A stretch of DNA of 64,000 nucleotides, from contig NZ_CP054916.1 of NCBI RefSeq assembly GCF_013364155.1, positions 6,631,001-6,695,000 on the forward strand, given 5' to 3'. This stretch comes from Streptomyces sp. NA02950 (lineage in GTDB: Bacteria; Actinomycetota; Actinomycetes; Streptomycetales; Streptomycetaceae). Positions 8,735-16,997 of the stretch are shown here, in pieces. Position 1 is the stretch's first letter. The number at the start of each line of letters is the position of its first letter. The notes beneath the pieces are model-generated. The model saw nothing but the letters and a program-made list of their open reading frames with translations, made no database searches and was not told the origin of the DNA. The translations under genes were made by a program, and so were the position numbers.

Positions 8735-9472
8735 ATGGAACGCAAGGGCAGGTTCTCCCAGTGGCTGCGTCGGCCGAGGAGCGGATCGGGCGGCGATACC
8801 GGCACGGGAGCGGGCGCCGGGGGCGTCCGCGAGGACCTGCTCATGGCCGCGGCGGCCGCGGGATTCCCGCTCGCGCCGGCCGCTCATCCGTCCGGCTACG
8901 GCTGTTCCTGTGACCGCATCGGCTGTCCCACCCCGGCCCGCCACCCCGTCTCCTTCGCCTGGCAGACCCAGGCCACCACCGATCCGGACAAGGTCACCGG
9001 ATGGCTGCGCGCCGATCCGCAGGCCAACTTCATCACCGCCACCGGGATCGTCAACGATGTGCTCGACGTCCCCGCCGACGCCGGACGGCAGGCCCTGGAG
9101 GCGCTCGGCGAGGCCGGAGTCGAGATCGGCCCCGTGGCCACCAGCAGCGCCGATCTCCAGCGGGGCCGGATGCTGTTCTTCACCGCCACCCGCGGCACCC
9201 CGGACGACGAGGACGAGTGGTGGCCCTGTGAGCTGGACTGCCACCCCGAGACCATGGACGAGCACCCGGGGCTGCGCTGGCACTGCCGGGGCAGCTATGT
9301 GCTGATGCCGCCCGCGCGGCTGCCCGGTGACGGCCATGTGGGCTGGCTGCTCGGCCCGGAGCGGCCGCTGCCCGATCCGCTGTCGCTGCTGGAGGCGCTG
9401 ACCGACGCCTGTGCCCGCTTCGCGCCCGAGGACCAGGACCACGACCACGCCGCCTGGCCGATGGGGCGGTAG
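8735..9472 (+). CDS. Bifunctional primase/polymerase (Prim-Pol) domain protein
   Basis: A 245-aa protein resembling the archaeo-eukaryotic primase-type PF09250 domain, carried as a stand-alone chromosomal gene by many streptomycetes. Visible marks are AAAAGFPLAPAAHPSG near the start of the domain and two Cys pairs (GCSCDRIGCPTPARHP) that may bind zinc. Cores such as TGIVNDVLDVPAD hold acidic residues where active Prim-Pols have a D-x-D pair. The catalytic pair is not clearly conserved, so enzymatic activity is doubtful. It has no replication neighbours; the closest block is the convergent iron-uptake cluster. Role unknown. Confidence 0.7.
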   Translation: MERKGRFSQWLRRPRSGSGGDTGTGAGAGGVREDLLMAAAAAGFPLAPAAHPSGYGCSCDRIGCPTPARHPVSFAWQTQATTDPDKVTGWLRADPQANFITATGIVNDVLDVPADAGRQALEALGEAGVEIGPVATSSADLQRGRMLFFTATRGTPDDEDEWWPCELDCHPETMDEHPGLRWHCRGSYVLMPPARLPGDGHVGWLLGPERPLPDPLSLLEALTDACARFAPEDQDHDHAAWPMGR

Positions 9473-9526
9473 GCGAACCGACTGGCCGATGGGCCGCCAG
9501 GGGGCGGACAACCGGGGCTCGCGGCG

Positions 9527-10516
9527 TCACTCACCCCTGGCCGCCGTCACACCCTCCAGCCGGTTGAGGAACACCACCTTGGGGTCCGCCGCGTCCTTCG
9601 CCGGGACCCGCACCGCCGACTCGGACACCCTGGTGAGCGTCACCGCCTTCTTCGCCTCGCCCGTCATCAGCGCGTTGATCCGCGGATCGGGGTTGGGCCG
9701 GAAGCCCTTCGCCATCGTCTGCTTCTGGCGGTGGTGGGAGGTGAAGAACACCAGTGCCCCGCCGTCCTGGGTGCGCAGCCCCACCGGGGCGTAACGGGCG
9801 TCCTGCGCCGGGGTGTCGATGTACTCGGTCCAGAACTTCGGCGTGCGCACGAACTTCTTCCGGGTCGCCCGGATCTCCGACGTCGACTGACCGTCGGCGA
9901 AGGTGTCGCCCTTGCCCGTCATCAAGTAGTCGGTGTACTCGGCACTCAGCCGGTCCGGACGGGTCGCCAGCTTCGGGGCCGGGCCCCGGACCGCCACCGG
10001 CCGTGCCCAGCCGTCCTTGTCGGTCGCCAGGTCCGGCACCTCGTCCTGGCTGAGGATGGACAGATACGCGGCCTTCCACGGCTCGTCCGCACCGGACCGG
10101 GTGAACACGAACAGCCAGCGGTTGTTGTCCCGGTTGCTGTTGGTGTCCGCGACGAAGAACTTGGGCCAGCCCACCTGCTGGGGGATCCGGTAGCGGGCCC
10201 CGGTCAGCTCCAGCGCGGGGAACTTCGGGTTGCCCCCGGGGCTGTTGGCGTGCTGCGCCTTCAGATCCGCGGTGGTGATGGCCTCGAGCGGACCCGTCTC
10301 GACCTGACCGGCCAGGGACGGGTCCAGCCCGCGGTACGCCTTGTTGTAGCTGTCGGTGAACCGCTTGAGTACCTTGGGCGCCTCAGCCCTGTCCACCGAC
10401 GGAATGTTCTCCCGCTCGCCGTGCACCGTCAGGCACCCGGTCAGCGCCGTCCCCAGCGCCAGTACCGCCGCGGCCGTCCGAACTGCGTGTCGCCGACGGG
10501 GTGGCCTGCGTGTCAT
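9527..10516 (-). CDS. Lipoprotein of unknown function, last gene of the efe cluster
   Basis: A 329-aa lipoprotein. The Arg-rich N-terminus, hydrophobic core and lipobox LTGC (Cys at about 28) form a clear type II signal. The mature part has no motif I recognise and is conserved-looking, with many polar and aromatic residues. Its first 134 nt overlap the 3' end of efeU in another frame, so it is probably translated from the same mRNA; GGAGCCCC precedes the ATG at 10516. Cotranscription suggests an envelope role connected with iron uptake, but that rests on position only. Confidence 0.72.
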   Translation of the reverse strand: MTRRPPRRRHAVRTAAAVLALGTALTGCLTVHGERENIPSVDRAEAPKVLKRFTDSYNKAYRGLDPSLAGQVETGPLEAITTADLKAQHANSPGGNPKFPALELTGARYRIPQQVGWPKFFVADTNSNRDNNRWLFVFTRSGADEPWKAAYLSILSQDEVPDLATDKDGWARPVAVRGPAPKLATRPDRLSAEYTDYLMTGKGDTFADGQSTSEIRATRKKFVRTPKFWTEYIDTPAQDARYAPVGLRTQDGGALVFFTSHHRQKQTMAKGFRPNPDPRINALMTGEAKKAVTLTRVSESAVRVPAKDAADPKVVFLNRLEGVTAARGE

Positions 10517-11354
10517 GGGGCTCCGGCTCCTTCGGGGCGCGTGCGGACGGCGACACCCTACCGGGGGCGAAGAAGAAGGTCAGCGTGGGGACCAGATACA
10601 GCAGCCACACCGTGACCTGGAGCCAGGTCGGATCCGGCTGGAAGTTGAACACGCCCTTGAGCAGCGTGCCGTACCAGGTGTCCGGCGGGACCGTCGCGCT
10701 GATGTCGAAGGCCCGGTCGGTCAGCCCCGGCAGGAAGTCGGCCTCCTGGAGGTCGTGGAAGCCGTACGCCAGCACACCCGCCGCCACCACGATCAGCATG
10801 CCGCCGGTCCAGGTGAAGAACTTCGCCAGGTTGATCCGGAGCGCGCCCCGGTAGAACAGCCAGCCCAGCGCCACCGCGGTCAGCAGCCCCAGCACCACAC
10901 CGATCAGCGGGTCCGCGGTGCCGTCGTTGCTCGCCCGGACCGCCGTCCAGACGAACAGCGCGGTCTCCAGGCCCTCCCGTCCCACCGCCAGGAAGGCGGT
11001 GACCACCAGCGCCCCGGTGCCCATCGCCAGCGCGGCGTCCAGTTTGCCGTGCAGTTCGGCCTTCAGATGGCGGGCGGTGCGCCGCATCCAGAAGACCATC
11101 CAGGTCACCAGGCCGACCGCGAGGATCGACAGCGAACCGCCCAGCGCCTCCTGCGCCTCGAAGGTCAGCTCCTGCGACCCGAACTCCAGCGCCGCGCCGA
11201 AGGACAGGCTGAGGGCCACCGCGGCGGCGATCCCCAGCCACACCGGCCGCAGCGCGTCCCGCCGCCCGGTCTTGACCAGATAGGCGACCAGGATGCACAC
11301 GACCAGGCTGGCTTCGAGCCCTTCGCGCAGACCGATCAGATAGTTGCCGAACAC
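10383..11354 (-). CDS. efeU: Ferrous/ferric iron permease EfeU (FTR1 family)
   Basis: A 323-aa polytopic membrane permease of the Ftr1/EfeU family. Both iron-binding REGLE motifs are present: residues 10-14 (REGLEASL) and 126-130 (REGLETAL), each in a transmembrane helix. About seven hydrophobic segments are visible. EfeU moves Fe delivered by the periplasmic EfeO/EfeB pair. The GTG start at 11354 lies 27 nt after efeB. The C-terminal tail of about 55 residues (Ser/Gly/Arg-rich) has no transmembrane character and overlaps the downstream lipoprotein gene; the family core ends near residue 270, so the tail may come from loss of an earlier stop. Confidence 0.92.
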   Translation of the reverse strand: MFGNYLIGLREGLEASLVVCILVAYLVKTGRRDALRPVWLGIAAAVALSLSFGAALEFGSQELTFEAQEALGGSLSILAVGLVTWMVFWMRRTARHLKAELHGKLDAALAMGTGALVVTAFLAVGREGLETALFVWTAVRASNDGTADPLIGVVLGLLTAVALGWLFYRGALRINLAKFFTWTGGMLIVVAAGVLAYGFHDLQEADFLPGLTDRAFDISATVPPDTWYGTLLKGVFNFQPDPTWLQVTVWLLYLVPTLTFFFAPGRVSPSARAPKEPEPHDTQATPSATRSSDGRGGTGAGDGADRVPDGARRAGEHSVGGQG

Positions 11355-11381
11355 GAGGTTCGCCTCCCTCTCAGAAGTCCC

Positions 11382-12641
11382 TCAGGAGAACAGCGCCCGG
11401 CCCCACCAGTCGTCCTCGTCCCGGACGCCCGGCGGAACGGCGAACAGCGCCGAACCCACGTGCTGGATGTACTCGTTGAGCGCGTCCTGCCGCGCCAGAT
11501 TGCGCTGGACCGGTACGAACCCGTCGCGTACGTCGTGCTGATAGGCGAGGAAGAACAGACCGGCGTCCAGCCGCCCCAGACCGTCGGTGCCGTCGGTGAA
11601 GGAGTAGCCGCGGCGCAGCAGCCGCGCCCCGCCGTTGGAGTGCGGGTGGGCCAGCCGGACATGGGCGTCGGGCAGCATCGCCTTGAGGTTGGGCTCGTCC
11701 CGCTCGCGCTGCTTGCCGTACGGCGCGCCCTCGCCCTTGTCCCGGCCGAAGATGTCCTCCTGCTCCTTGAGCGAGGTGCGGTCCCAGGTCTCGATGTGCA
11801 TCCGGATGCGCCGGGCCACCAGGTAGGAGCCGCCGACCATCCAGTCCGGGCCCGCCTTCCCGCTCACCCACACATGCTTCTTCAGGGCCGCGTCGTCGGT
11901 GCCCGCGATGTTCCGGGTGCCGTCCTTGAAGCCCATCATGTTGCGCGGGGTCTGGGCCTCGGGGGTGGTCGAGGACGTCTTGCCGAAACCCAGCTGCGAC
12001 CAGCGGATGGCGACCGTGCCCATGCCGATCCGGGCGAGGTTGCGGATGGCGTGCACGGCCACCTGCGGGTCGTCGGCGCACGCCTGGACGCACAGATCGC
12101 CGTCGCTGCGGGCCGCGTCGAGGTTGTCGCCGGGGAAGGCGGGGAGGTCGATCAGGGCCTTGGGGCGGCGCTCCGCGAGGCCGAACCGGTCCTTGCCCTT
12201 CTTGTCCTTGAACAGGGTCGGTCCGAAGCCGATGGTGAGGGTGAGCCGGGACGCCTTGAGGCCCAGCGCCTCACCGGTGTCGTCCGGCGGCGCCTCCGCC
12301 AGCTCGCTGACCGCGCCTTCGCCGACCGCATGGCCCTGGGTCATCCGGGCGGCGGCCTTCGTCCACTCCTTCAGCATCGCGATCAGCGCGTCGCGGTCGT
12401 CGGTGGTGACGTCGAAGGCCGCGAAGTGCAGCCGGTCCTGCACCGCGGTGGCGATGCCCGCTTGGTGGGCACCGTAGAACGGCACCGCGGCGCCGCTGTC
12501 GGTCACCGGCCGGGTCGTGTCCTCGCCGCCGCTCAAGGCGGCCGCCGTGCCTCCGGCGGCCGCGGCGCCGAGCGCGAGCCCGGCGCCTCCCCAGCCGATC
12601 AGGGCGCGGCGCGAGGGGCTCGTCATGGCCTCGTCGGTCAT
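11382..12641 (-). CDS. efeB: Deferrochelatase/DyP-type peroxidase EfeB
   Basis: A 419-aa haem peroxidase exported by the Tat pathway: SRRALIGWGGAG lies near residues 9-20. The DyP signature GFKDGTRN (GxxDG) lies near residue 240. The His-rich segment LAHPHSNGG and the C-terminal GLFFLAYQHDVRDGF are also typical. EfeB oxidises Fe(II) or frees iron from haem for EfeO/EfeU. The ATG at 12641 has GGGAG about 9 nt upstream; an earlier in-frame ATG at 12731 would add an Arg/Gln-rich tract that is translated repeat DNA. Second gene of the leftward efeO-efeB-efeU unit. Confidence 0.92.
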   Translation of the reverse strand: MTDEAMTSPSRRALIGWGGAGLALGAAAAGGTAAALSGGEDTTRPVTDSGAAVPFYGAHQAGIATAVQDRLHFAAFDVTTDDRDALIAMLKEWTKAAARMTQGHAVGEGAVSELAEAPPDDTGEALGLKASRLTLTIGFGPTLFKDKKGKDRFGLAERRPKALIDLPAFPGDNLDAARSDGDLCVQACADDPQVAVHAIRNLARIGMGTVAIRWSQLGFGKTSSTTPEAQTPRNMMGFKDGTRNIAGTDDAALKKHVWVSGKAGPDWMVGGSYLVARRIRMHIETWDRTSLKEQEDIFGRDKGEGAPYGKQRERDEPNLKAMLPDAHVRLAHPHSNGGARLLRRGYSFTDGTDGLGRLDAGLFFLAYQHDVRDGFVPVQRNLARQDALNEYIQHVGSALFAVPPGVRDEDDWWGRALFS

Positions 12642-12660
12642 GTCCGGCTTCTCCCTGTTG

Positions 12661-12696
12661 CGTTGGCGTGTGCGTTGGCGTGTGCGTTGGCGTTCC
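12661..12696. repeat. 12-bp tandem repeat between efeO and efeB
   Basis: Nearly three tandem copies of CGTTGGCGTGTG (12661-12672, 12673-12684, imperfect 12685-12696) in the gap between efeO and efeB. It is a small, probably slippage-prone spacer with no visible regulatory motif. Confidence 0.8.
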
Positions 12697-12717
12697 GTGG
12701 GCGTCCGGTTGCGCGGG

Positions 12718-13851
12718 TCACTTGACGACAACGGCGGCGGCGAGCTGCGACAGCGGCTCGGCCAGCGCGTTGACCGCGTCCGACAGCTCCTTGCGCTCGG
12801 ACTTGGAGACGGTGTCGTAGGAGACGAAGCCGTCGCCCTCGCGGTAGCCGTCCAGCAGCTTCTTGACCGCCTTGAACTGCTTGTCCAGCGCGGTGGTCAG
12901 GGTGGGCTTCTTCTGCGAGGCAACCGGCCGCAGCAGGGTGTACGAGGTCTCGGCACCCTCGACGTTGGCCTGGAAGTCCACCAGGTCGGTGTGGCTGTAG
13001 CGCTCCTCCTCACCGGTGACCTTGCCGGTCTGCACCTCGTCCAGCAGCTCCTTGGCGCCGTTGGCCATACCGGTGGGGGTGATCTCGGCGGTGCCGACCC
13101 GCTTCTGCCAGTCCTTGAGGTCCTTCACCAGCTGGTCGGCGAGGTCCTTGTCGGCCTTGGTGATCTTCTTGGTCTGCCACAGCGACTTCTCGAGCCGGTG
13201 CCAGCCGGTCCACTTCTGGCCCTTCTCCAGACCGTCCTCGCGCACATCGACCTTGGGATCGATGTCACCGAAGGACTCGGCGACCGGCTCGGTGCGCTCC
13301 CAGCCGATACGGGAGGGCGCGTACGCCTTCTTGGCGGCCTCCAGGTCGCCCTTCTTGATCGCGTCGGTGAACTTCTTGACCGCGGGCAGGGTCTCGTCGG
13401 CCTGGGTCTGGACGTAGGTGCGGTACGCGGCGACCGCCTTGTCCAGCTTGGGGTCGCGCTTGGCGGCCTTGCCCTTGCCGGAGGCGGTCACCTTCTGGCG
13501 GATGCCGTGGCCCTTCATCCCGGGCTTGCAGGCGATCTCGTAGGTACCGGCCTTGACCTCGGCGTTGATCGTGGTCTTGGTGTGGGGGCCGATGTTCTCC
13601 CGCTCGGTGACGATCCGGTCGCCCGGGGCGTAGACATAGACCTCGGTGACCTTGGAGCCCTTGTTCTCCACGGCCAGCTTGACGTGCCCGGCGGGGAAGG
13701 AGGTCTTGGAGACCTCGCACGTGTTGTCGGAGGCGGTGACCTGGACGGCGTCGGAGTCCTTGGCGTCGGACTTCTCGGCGCAGCCGGCGACGGCGGTGAT
13801 CGTCGTCAGCGCCGATATCGCGGCGACAACGGAGGTGCGAGCGGCTCGCAT
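12718..13851 (-). CDS. efeO: Iron-binding lipoprotein EfeO (Cup-M75 imelysin type)
   Basis: A 377-aa lipoprotein with lipobox VAGC at residues 21-24. Residues about 35-125 form a cupredoxin-like Cup domain (CEV...CKPGM cysteines and His/Met). From about 135 on comes the M75/imelysin helical domain with the metal motif HRLE at 218-221 (HxxE) in GWHRLEKSLW. EfeO captures extracellular iron and hands it to EfeU. It is the first gene of the efe operon, and an iron-box-like site lies about 65 nt upstream, consistent with DmdR1/IdeR repression under iron sufficiency. Confidence 0.93.
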   Translation of the reverse strand: MRAARTSVVAAISALTTITAVAGCAEKSDAKDSDAVQVTASDNTCEVSKTSFPAGHVKLAVENKGSKVTEVYVYAPGDRIVTERENIGPHTKTTINAEVKAGTYEIACKPGMKGHGIRQKVTASGKGKAAKRDPKLDKAVAAYRTYVQTQADETLPAVKKFTDAIKKGDLEAAKKAYAPSRIGWERTEPVAESFGDIDPKVDVREDGLEKGQKWTGWHRLEKSLWQTKKITKADKDLADQLVKDLKDWQKRVGTAEITPTGMANGAKELLDEVQTGKVTGEEERYSHTDLVDFQANVEGAETSYTLLRPVASQKKPTLTTALDKQFKAVKKLLDGYREGDGFVSYDTVSKSERKELSDAVNALAEPLSQLAAAVVVK

Positions 13852-13914
13852 ACGGGGGCTCCAGGCAGGCTCAGGGTGGAACGGACGGACGGGCAGAACG
13901 GCATGGCGTGCCGA

Positions 13915-13933
13915 TAAGGCTGCCCTAACTTAA
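13915..13933 (-). promoter_or_regulatory. Iron box upstream of efeO
   Basis: Read leftward, TTAAGTTAGGGCAGCCTTA matches the actinobacterial DmdR1/IdeR box (TTAGGTTAGGCTCACCTAA) at 13 of 19 positions, with the left half better conserved. It lies in the promoter region of efeO, which suggests iron-dependent repression of efeOBU. Confidence 0.65.
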
Positions 13934-13979
13934 CTGAGGCTTGCCTGTGCAGTTCCTATGGAGTCTCATGATTTGGTTT

Positions 13980-14585
13980 TCAGAAGGTAAAGTTTTCGCC
14001 ATGTGGTGCGTCGCGGCGCGGTAGAACCAGCGGTTCCGTGGTCCGCGGGTGAGGAATCACCTCCACCGGCTGCCGGTACACCCGGGAGAGCAGCGCGGCG
14101 TCGAAAATCCGCTCCGGCGCGCCCTCCGCCACCACCCGCCCCTCCTGCAGCACCGCCGCCCGGTCCGCGTACGCCGCGGCCAGCCCCAGATCGTGCAGCA
14201 CCACCACCACCGCGTCCCCGGCCGCCGCCCGCTCCCGGCCCAGCCGCAGCACCAGCTCCTGGTGGCGCAGATCGAGCGCGGCGGTCGGCTCGTCGAGCAG
14301 CAGCAGCGCGGTGCGCTGGGCCAGCACCCGGGCCAGCGCCACCCGGGCCCGCTCCCCGCCGGAGAGCGCGGAGAACGGGCGTGCCGCGAACTCGCCGACC
14401 TCGGTCGCGGCCATCGCCGCCGCCACCGCCTCCTCGTCCTCGTCCGCCGCGGCGGTCCCCGCCCACGGCGCCCGGCCCATCCGCACCACCTCCGCCACGG
14501 TGAACGGGAAGGAGAGCGTGGCGGCCTGGGGGAGAACGGCGCGGCGCAGCGCCAGTTCGGCCGGGGTCCACTCGGCCACCGGCCG
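13980..14585 (-). pseudogene. hmuV: Haem ABC transporter ATPase HmuV, 5'-truncated
   Basis: About 200 codons remain of a haem-importer ATPase that is normally about 260 aa. Present are the Q-loop region (VLPQ), the ABC signature LSGGERARVALARVL, Walker B (LLLLDEPTAALD) and the H-loop (VVLHD). The first residue of the homologous part is in RPVAEWTP. The Walker A P-loop and all upstream sequence are missing, so it cannot bind ATP as a complete domain. At about 14585 homology switches to an htaA-like gene on the other strand. The permease and binding-protein genes expected with hmuV are absent. A deletion remnant or an assembly collapse are both possible. Confidence 0.85.
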
Positions 14586-16108
14586 AGGCGAACGGCGGCT
14601 ATGAGCTGGACCTCACCATCAGCCGCCCCACCGTGCGCATCACGGGCGGCAGCGGCACCCTCCACGCCGACCTCAGCAGCAAGGCGAAGGGCACGGGCAC
14701 GGTCACCCGGGCCACCCAGGTGCCGCTGGCCTCGCTCGACCTCCGCGGGGTGACCATGCGCGGCGGCGGCTCCCCGGTGACGCTGAACAACCTCCCCGCC
14801 ACGCTCACCGCGCGCGGCGCCAAGGCGTTCGCGGGCTACTACACCGCGGGGACCGCCCTGGACCCGGTGAGCCTGTCGGCGGACGTCGCCGAGGCGGCGC
14901 CGACGCCCGGCGCGAGCCGCAGCCCTGGCGGGAGCCGCAGTCCCGGCGCGACGGCGCACACCCGGCGCGAGAAGCACGGCACCTTCACCGAGGCGGCCGT
15001 CGACTGGGGGGTGCGCCGTACCTTCCGCAAGTACGTCACCGGGCCGATCGCCAAGGGCCAGTGGCGGCTGTCCGACGGCGCGCAGGACGGCGGGGCCCTG
15101 TTCCGCTTCCCTCGCGGCAAGGGGGCGTACGACGAGCGGAAGGGCACCCTCCAGGCCGATTTCCACGGCCGGTTGCGGTTCCGGGGCAGCAACCTGGACC
15201 TCGCGCTGAGCGGGGTGTCCGTCCGCGTCGCCGACGGCCGGGGCACGGGGCCCGACAGGCGCCCGACAACGGCCCGTTCACCTTCACCGACGGCACCGGC
15301 AGCTATGACACCTCCACCCATGCCGTGTGACGGGGCGCCCGGGGTGGTCGACGGCCGTCTCGACTGGGGTGTGAAGAAGTCCTTCCGTGAGTACATCACC
15401 GGGCCGACGGCCAACGGGAAGATCACCCTCAGCGGCGGTGCCACCAAGAACGCGAACGGCTACCGCTTCCCCCACGGCCAGGGCAGCTACGACGCCGACA
15501 AGGGCTCGCTGGACGCGAAATTCGCCGGTGCCGTCCGCTTCACCGGTCACGAGGGCGCGCTGGACCTGAAGTTCAGCGATCTGGGCATCGAGGTGAACGG
15601 CACCGAGGGCGTGCTGATCGCCGATGTGCGGTCCAAGGACCGCACCACCGGCAAGGTCACCACCAGCGATGCCGTCCGTCTGGCCGAGCTGACCACGGAC
15701 TCCGGCGCGCTGGAGGCGAAGGACGACGTCATCACGCTCACCGATGTCCCGGCGGCCCTCACCGCCGACGGCGCCAAGGCGTTCGGCGGCTTCTACGACG
15801 CGGGCGCGGCCCTCGACCCGGTCGGCGTGGCCGTCTCCCTCGACGAGGACGCCACCCTGCCCGGTGGGCCGGGCGGCGGCGACGGGGGCTCCGGGGCCGG
15901 CGGTGCCGGCTCGACCGGCGGCGGCAGCGGCGCCGTCACCGGTGGCGATACGACCGGTGGCGGCACCGGCTCCCTCGCCTCCACCGGTGCGGGCATCCCG
16001 GGCGAGGCGCTGATCGGCGGAGCCGCCGCCATGGTGGTGACCGGAGCCGCGGCCGTCTTCGCCGCGGCCCGCCGCCGGACCGACTGCTCGGCCACCGACG
16101 GTTCCTGA
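14586..16108 (+). pseudogene. HtaA-domain haem-binding surface protein, 5'-truncated and internally scarred
   Basis: Remains of a cell-surface haem-binding protein built of HtaA domains (hallmarks WGVKxSFRxYI, YxFPxGxGxYD, VRFxGH). Reading starts inside the second half of one domain (YELDLTISRP), with no signal peptide. A second domain begins at about 15000 (VDWGVRRTFRKYVTG) and breaks off at DGRGTG near 15250. Between there and about 15330 the homologous frame shifts (a GPFTFTDGTGSYD segment is read in another frame and ends at a TGA). From about 15345 (LDWGVKKSFREYITG) one complete HtaA domain follows. The end is a Gly/Thr linker, STGAGIP, a membrane helix and a basic tail, a sortase-like or simple anchor. 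A GTG at 14633 could start translation but would give an unexported product. Confidence 0.8.
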
Positions 16109-16124
16109 CGTCCTGTCACCGACC

Positions 16125-16161
16125 GCCCGCGCCCACCGGGCCTCCGCCGGTGGGCGCGGGC
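16125..16161. terminator. Bidirectional terminator between htaA remnant and haem oxygenase
   Basis: A perfect 15-bp stem (GCCCGCGCCCACCGG at 16125-16139 pairs with 16147-16161) with a 7-nt loop sits between two convergent genes. Confidence 0.8.
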
Positions 16162-16175
16162 CCGCTCGAACCCCG

Positions 16176-16844
16176 TTACGCGCTGAGCGGGAACTCCTCG
16201 CCCAACTCCCGGAAGACCGCCGTGTTCAGCGCGAAGGCGCGCCTGCACTCCTCGATCACCCGCTGCTTCTCCAGGTCGTCCACCGCCAGCGCGTCCAGCA
16301 GCGCGCGGTACTCCCGCTTGAAGGCGGCCGGGCTGCCGATCGCCTCGAAGACGTAGAACCGCACCCCGTCGCCCTTGCGCGCGAACCCCCAGGCCTTCTC
16401 CGCCGTGCCGCGGATGATCTGGCCGCCGGACAGATCGCCGAGATAGCGGGTGTAGTGGTGGGCGACATAGCCCGCGGGCCATGCGCGGGCGCACCACTCC
16501 ACCCGGGCCGCGTAGGCCGTGGTGGCGGGCAGCGGGGAGAGCCCGGCCCGCCAGTCCGGGCCGCCGAGATGGTGCAGATCGCGCTCCAGCGCGGCCGTGC
16601 GGAAGAGCACGGGCCGGATGAACGGACCCGCCACCGGATCCTCCGCCAGAGCCCCGGCCGCGGACTCCAGAGCGCGGTAGACGAACCACAGCTGCTCGGT
16701 GTAGCGGCGGTAGGCCGCCACCCCGAGGCGGCCCCCGAGCAGGTCGCTCATGAACGTCGAGTTCTCGGCCTCGGTGTGCGCCGCGTGCGAGGCGGTGCGG
16801 ATGAGGGTCGAGAACGGGGTCGGGGCGGCGGATGCGGCGTCCAC
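16176..16844 (-). CDS. hmuO: Haem oxygenase (biliverdin-producing)
   Basis: A 222-aa haem oxygenase of the HmuO/HO-1 family, which opens haem to biliverdin, CO and Fe(II). The proximal haem ligand is probably His23 in HTEAENSTFM, and the distal helix motif GDLSGGQ lies at 136-142. Length fits the family. It is transcribed leftward from a promoter with an almost perfect iron box about 26 nt upstream of the start. Since the adjoining haem transporter is broken, its substrate must come from endogenous haem or another importer. Confidence 0.94.
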   Translation of the reverse strand: MDAASAAPTPFSTLIRTASHAAHTEAENSTFMSDLLGGRLGVAAYRRYTEQLWFVYRALESAAGALAEDPVAGPFIRPVLFRTAALERDLHHLGGPDWRAGLSPLPATTAYAARVEWCARAWPAGYVAHHYTRYLGDLSGGQIIRGTAEKAWGFARKGDGVRFYVFEAIGSPAAFKREYRALLDALAVDDLEKQRVIEECRRAFALNTAVFRELGEEFPLSA

Positions 16845-16869
16845 GGTGGACCTCCGGAGACCGGTAGGG

Positions 16870-16888
16870 GTAGGTTAGGCTTACCTAA
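16870..16888. promoter_or_regulatory. Near-consensus iron box (DmdR1/IdeR) before hmuO
   Basis: GTAGGTTAGGCTTACCTAA differs from the palindromic iron-box consensus TTAGGTTAGGCTNACCTAA at only one position. It lies just upstream of the haem oxygenase gene, so repression by the iron-loaded DtxR-family regulator is likely. Confidence 0.88.
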
Positions 16889-16997
16889 GCCGCTCGGTTC
16901 GCCTACGTCAATGATTTCCCGACAGACTGTCGGTAAACCTCGGCCCCGCAGCGTGTCCGCCACTCGCCGACCGCCGCCCGCTCCGGCGGCGCCGGGG

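Noticed and set aside
10356..12725. A 789-codon rightward frame over efeU and efeB
   Set aside because: It mirrors the well-supported leftward genes and has no recognisable domain or ribosome-binding site.
16000..16100. LPxTG sortase signal in the HtaA remnant
   Set aside because: The sequence is LASTGAGIP, not LPxTG or LAxTG in the right context; only a generic C-terminal membrane anchor is certain.
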